A stretch of 52,531 nt of DNA, from assembly GCA_002506665.1 (NCBI GenBank), contig DAXZ01000019.1:1-52531 (forward strand), in the 5' to 3' direction. This DNA comes from Nitrosopumilus sp. UBA526 (GTDB taxonomy: Archaea; Thermoproteota; Nitrososphaeria; Nitrososphaerales; Nitrosopumilaceae). Below are positions 49,849 through 52,531 of the stretch, in pieces (position 1 is the stretch's first letter; every line of letters starts with the position of its first letter). The notes under the pieces were generated by a model that saw only the letters and a program-made list of their open reading frames with translations, searched no databases and had not been told where the DNA came from. The translations under genes were made by a program, and so were the position numbers.

Positions 49849-50787
49849 ATGCAGAACTGGCATCTGGTCTTTGGCATTCTAATAATTTCCAGTCCAATTT
49901 TGTTTGCAATGGCTGCATTTCCTGACTCTATAGCTTGGAGTTGGAATGAGGGAAGAGGGGGATATTTCTTTGCACTAGTATTCATAGTAGCCGAACTTGT
50001 CGGACTCCGGATTGTCATCTCAAAGAAGAGATTGTTATTTGTCATTCCCATGGCGCTTGCAACTATTACTTATCTTGTCTCCTTGGAATATGGTCTAAGA
50101 AACTATATTGTCGAGTCTGCGCAATTCTTTGATGTCCAGCTACTTGATTCTTGGACATGGATGTGGGACTTTGTTGTGATGGCAATCTTTGCAGTTGTCG
50201 CCCTGAGTATCTTCTTTGGAAGGCGCTGGATTAGGATTGCTCCTGCAGGTCCTATATTTCTGACCGGAACAGCAATAATACTCTCACTTGATGCATTCTT
50301 TCCATACGATACACTTGGTCCATTGCAATATGTTGTCCCCTACTTTATCCAGGCAAATGTGTGGTTGATCACAGTCCTTGACCTTGGTACTGCTATAGCC
50401 CGAGACAATGTAATGTTCTTGCGGGGCGAACACGGTTCTATGGCCCTTCAGGTATTCTGGCCATCAGCTGGGGTTCATAGCATAATTATCTTCTCGCTGG
50501 TTATTGGGGCATTCATGCTAAAGCTGAATATTACGAGATCTAGGAAGACAGCCTACTTTATCTTGGGAATTATTGGGACAATAATTGTCAACCTGATACG
50601 AATCTTTTCGCTGTCATGGTATGCGCTCAAAGTCACGACTGACCCTGTTGCGTGGGAGGAATATCACAAGATAGCCGGCGAGATAATGTTCCTGCCTTGG
50701 CTGTTTGCCTTTGTTCTCATAGTAGTACTTGTAGAGTCACGAAGGCTGAAAAAGCACCCCCCCACCACCCCAAAAGATCTGACCTAA
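49849..50787 (+). CDS. Archaeosortase/exosortase-like membrane protein with Ser in place of Cys
   Basis: The 312-residue protein has eight or more transmembrane helices. The conserved catalytic region of the exosortase/archaeosortase family (A-C-S/T-G, later N-x-x-R and a His) appears as ALQVFWPSAGVHSIIIF (Ser in the position of the nucleophile Cys), IIVNLIRIFSLSWYALKV (Asn-x-x-Arg) and EEYHKIAGEIMFLPWLF (His). I believe this corresponds to the thaumarchaeal sortase subfamily. It would process secreted proteins with PEF-like C-terminal signals; the solute-binding protein at 25796-28231 ends in such a tail. The enzymatic role is inferred. Confidence 0.75.
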   Translation: MQNWHLVFGILIISSPILFAMAAFPDSIAWSWNEGRGGYFFALVFIVAELVGLRIVISKKRLLFVIPMALATITYLVSLEYGLRNYIVESAQFFDVQLLDSWTWMWDFVVMAIFAVVALSIFFGRRWIRIAPAGPIFLTGTAIILSLDAFFPYDTLGPLQYVVPYFIQANVWLITVLDLGTAIARDNVMFLRGEHGSMALQVFWPSAGVHSIIIFSLVIGAFMLKLNITRSRKTAYFILGIIGTIIVNLIRIFSLSWYALKVTTDPVAWEEYHKIAGEIMFLPWLFAFVLIVVLVESRRLKKHPPTTPKDLT

Positions 50788-51920
50788 AAATAGGCAGTAA
50801 TGTCACTTTGCCCCTGAACATCTGAGAGTTCTGAGACTTTGACGCCTAGTCTTCTGATTGTGCGTGTCTGACTCTCTAGCGCCTCTTTTAGCAGCTGGTC
50901 TGCGGTTCTTTGCAACTCTTTGATATCTGATGTGGAGCTCTTTAGCATCCTGGTTCTTGACTTGTTTGACATATCTGACTGTACAAACTGTATCCCAACT
51001 GACTTGAATGCCTGATTATTCTTTTTGAGAACATCATGTACCTGACTGCAAAGCTCTGTAATGTTTTCATGCAAGAACTGATAGTCTTTAGAGTCTATCT
51101 TTAGTGTGGTTATCTTACTATACTGGACGCTCGCTTTTCTCTCTTTGACTGGCCTTTGGTCTATCCCTCTTACTGCATTGTAGATGTACGTCCCAGTCTT
51201 TCTGCCAAACTCCTTGTTCAAAGAAAAGACATCCATCCTTTTCAAATCCAAAACTGTCTCAAAACCCATCCCAGTCAATCTTGCCTCAGTCTTGATGCCA
51301 ATACCTGGAATTGATCTGATCTTTAGCGGCTCTAGGAAACCAGCAACCTTATCTTGTGATACTATTGTCAGGCCGTCAGGTTTTTCAAAGTCTGATGCAA
51401 TCTTTGAGACTAGCTTGTTTGGCGAGACTCCTATGGAGCAGCTAAGTTTTGTCTTGTCTCTGATGGTGTTTTTGAGCTGCTGCGCGAGATGGCCTGCCTT
51501 CTCAAAATTCCCATCTGTTCTCTCAGAGACATCAAGATATGCCTCATCTCTGCTCACATACTCAAAAGTATCTGCCCTTTTTTCTATGATACTCATTGCA
51601 TTTTCTGACATTTCAGAATAAAAGTCAAAATCTACTGGCAAGAACACTGCATCTTCTCTGTCTTTTAATCTCTTTTTTGCAAATGATATAGGGATGCCTG
51701 ACTTTACTCCGTATTTCCTAGCAGTATAATTTGCAGTTGCAATTGCGCCGCTATCGCCTCCCCTATCTGAAAAGACACAGACACATACGGGCTTTGTTCT
51801 TAGTTCTGGGGATCTCGTCTCTTCGCATTGGGCATAAAAATAGTCAAAGTCTATGTGGAAGACTATTCTTGTTTCCAATATTCTTCTAATACCGGCTTTG
51901 ATTATTACTGTATCGTGCAT
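50784..51920 (-). CDS. dinB: DNA polymerase IV (Y family)
   Basis: The 378-residue product contains IVFHIDFDYFYAQCEETRSP (catalytic Asp, steric-gate FY), KPVCVCVFSDRGGDSGAIAT, YVSRDEAYLDVSERTDGNFE (catalytic Asp-Glu), CSIGVSPNKLVSKIASDFEK, and the helix-hairpin-helix GIGIKTEARLTGMG. It ends in QSDITAYF, a sliding-clamp (PCNA) binding peptide. It copies past DNA lesions. The ATG at 51920 gives 14 residues beyond the usual start; TTG 51876-51878 or a nearby codon may be the real one. It is divergent from the next gene. Confidence 0.95.
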   Translation of the reverse strand: MHDTVIIKAGIRRILETRIVFHIDFDYFYAQCEETRSPELRTKPVCVCVFSDRGGDSGAIATANYTARKYGVKSGIPISFAKKRLKDREDAVFLPVDFDFYSEMSENAMSIIEKRADTFEYVSRDEAYLDVSERTDGNFEKAGHLAQQLKNTIRDKTKLSCSIGVSPNKLVSKIASDFEKPDGLTIVSQDKVAGFLEPLKIRSIPGIGIKTEARLTGMGFETVLDLKRMDVFSLNKEFGRKTGTYIYNAVRGIDQRPVKERKASVQYSKITTLKIDSKDYQFLHENITELCSQVHDVLKKNNQAFKSVGIQFVQSDMSNKSRTRMLKSSTSDIKELQRTADQLLKEALESQTRTIRRLGVKVSELSDVQGQSDITAYF

Positions 51921-51931
51921 TCATCTAAATA

Positions 51932-52192
51932 ATGATGCAAGATATGATTCTCATGGGCTATCCCGTATCTACAGATGAAAATGGAATAAATCTAAAGCCT
52001 GCGGAGATGGAAAAAGAAAAGCTCTATCACTGCATATTCAAAGACAAGGCAATGCTGGTCTTTAAGGACTTGCAGGATAACTTGAATTGTTATGAGATTG
52101 AGGAGGCCGACCTAGTGGAGCAGATAAGAAAATGTAGCAATAATGACGATCTCGAAAAACTCTTTGAGGACTATTTGAAAGAAAAAACCTGA
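51932..52192 (+). CDS. Uncharacterised 86-residue protein
   Basis: The product reads ILMGYPVSTDENGINLKPAE, then CIFKDKAMLVFKDLQDNLNC and DLEKLFEDYLKEKT. It is acidic and mixed alpha/beta. Of several Met codons at the start, MGYPVSTDEN (codon 8) would leave more room for a promoter shared with dinB, which starts only 11 bases away on the other strand. No family recognised. Confidence 0.6.
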   Translation: MMQDMILMGYPVSTDENGINLKPAEMEKEKLYHCIFKDKAMLVFKDLQDNLNCYEIEEADLVEQIRKCSNNDDLEKLFEDYLKEKT

Positions 52193-52241
52193 AAAATTAA
52201 ATAAAAGCGAGAGAAAAGATTACTTGTACAGGAATTTAAAA

Positions 52242-52531
52242 TTGAGCACCAAAAAATCAAAAGATGCAGAAGACATTTTATCGGAATTTGATTCTAGACG
52301 TAACCCCGAACCAACACCACAACCTGAAACACAACCTGAACCGGAACCAACACCAGAACAACAAGAACCAACACCACAACCTGAAACACAGCCTGAAACA
52401 CAACCTGAACCGGAACCAACACCAGAACCACAACCAGAACCAGAACCAACACCACAACCTGAAACACAGCCCGAACCGGAACCAACACCAGAACCACAAC
52501 CTGAACCGGAACCAACACCACAACAACAAGA
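52242..52531 (+). CDS. Protein with Pro-Glu-Thr-Gln repeats, cut by the window end
   Basis: From TTG 52242 (or TTG 52224, six codons earlier) the frame opens STKKSKDAEDILSEFDSRRN and then turns into repeats of PEPEPTPQPETQ-like units (about 75 residues) to the window end. A TATA-like TAAATAAAA is at 52198-52206. The repeats look like an extended acidic spacer of an unknown protein; the N-terminus has no signal peptide, so it may be cytosolic or start with a short charged segment before a later membrane domain. Incomplete. Confidence 0.65.
   Translation, partial: MSTKKSKDAEDILSEFDSRRNPEPTPQPETQPEPEPTPEQQEPTPQPETQPETQPEPEPTPEPQPEPEPTPQPETQPEPEPTPEPQPEPEPTPQQQ

Noticed and set aside
52278..52529. 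Two long minus-strand frames rich in Trp, Cys, Phe or Val
   Set aside because: They are mirror images of the Pro-Glu codon repeats on the plus strand and have impossible composition.
52300..52531. CRISPR-like repetition
   Set aside because: Repeat units are short, irregular multiples of three in one open frame, with no unique spacers; this is a coding repeat.

Overview
The window looks like a chromosome segment of an ammonia-oxidising archaeon of the Nitrososphaerota (Thaumarchaeota), most likely a Nitrosopumilus-like marine relative. I infer this from the gene set, not from a database search: two TFB genes, one TBP, Sec61-beta, aIF1, type 2 methionine aminopeptidase, PurS/PurQ/PurL, CofC/CofD, DUF1512 and DUF2070 proteins, Tsr3, pyruvoyl arginine decarboxylase, a geranylgeranyl reductase, an archaeosortase-like protein and many secreted beta-rich proteins. 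The DNA is AT-rich. Many genes have a TATA-like box about 25-30 bases before the start codon, as expected for leaderless archaeal transcripts, and GTG and TTG starts are common.

Layout. 1-900: tail of an unknown gene, then a decayed minus-strand gene. 0.9-8.2 kb: AsnC/Lrp ligand-binding protein, DEAD-box helicase, DsbA-like protein, tRNA-Thr, arginine decarboxylase, membrane and secreted proteins, M3 oligopeptidase. 8.2-10 kb: a palindromic element upstream of a TFB-TBP gene pair. 10-15.8 kb: secreted protein, nucleoside deoxyribosyltransferase, purS, a 0.7 kb stretch of decayed coding sequence, purQ-purL, SHOCT-domain protein. 15.8-18.1 kb: a very AT-rich island with two broken tandem copies of a small gene, a repeated GGCACGACCTA box and an unrecognised 361-residue gene. 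18.3-30.9 kb: zinc-ribbon membrane proteins, DUF1512, methionine aminopeptidase, tRNA-Pro, a 1096-residue surface protein, Tsr3, a solute-binding protein, a PD-(D/E)XK nuclease-like protein, and Sec61-beta with DUF2070. 30.9-35.3 kb: gene-poor stretches with decayed genes and a transposase remnant, enclosing ZNRD2-like, aIF1, CPBP protease and a second TFB with its own copy of the palindromic element. 35.3-52.5 kb: cofD-cofC, a membrane protein with a Cys-rich tail, a DNA methyltransferase beside a frameshifted endonuclease VII-like gene, a large secreted protein, geranylgeranyl reductase, oxidoreductases, zinc-finger proteins, a thiol oxidoreductase operon, the archaeosortase, DNA polymerase IV, and the start of a Pro-Glu-repeat protein.

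The window is mainly housekeeping and cell-surface genes with several patches of gene decay. The strongest candidates for something undescribed are the roughly 140-base palindromic element upstream of both TFB genes, the island at 15.8-18.1 kb, the Ser-type archaeosortase with a possible PEF-tailed substrate in the same window, the CHQC thioredoxin with its membrane partner, and a set of micro-genes of 25-54 codons.
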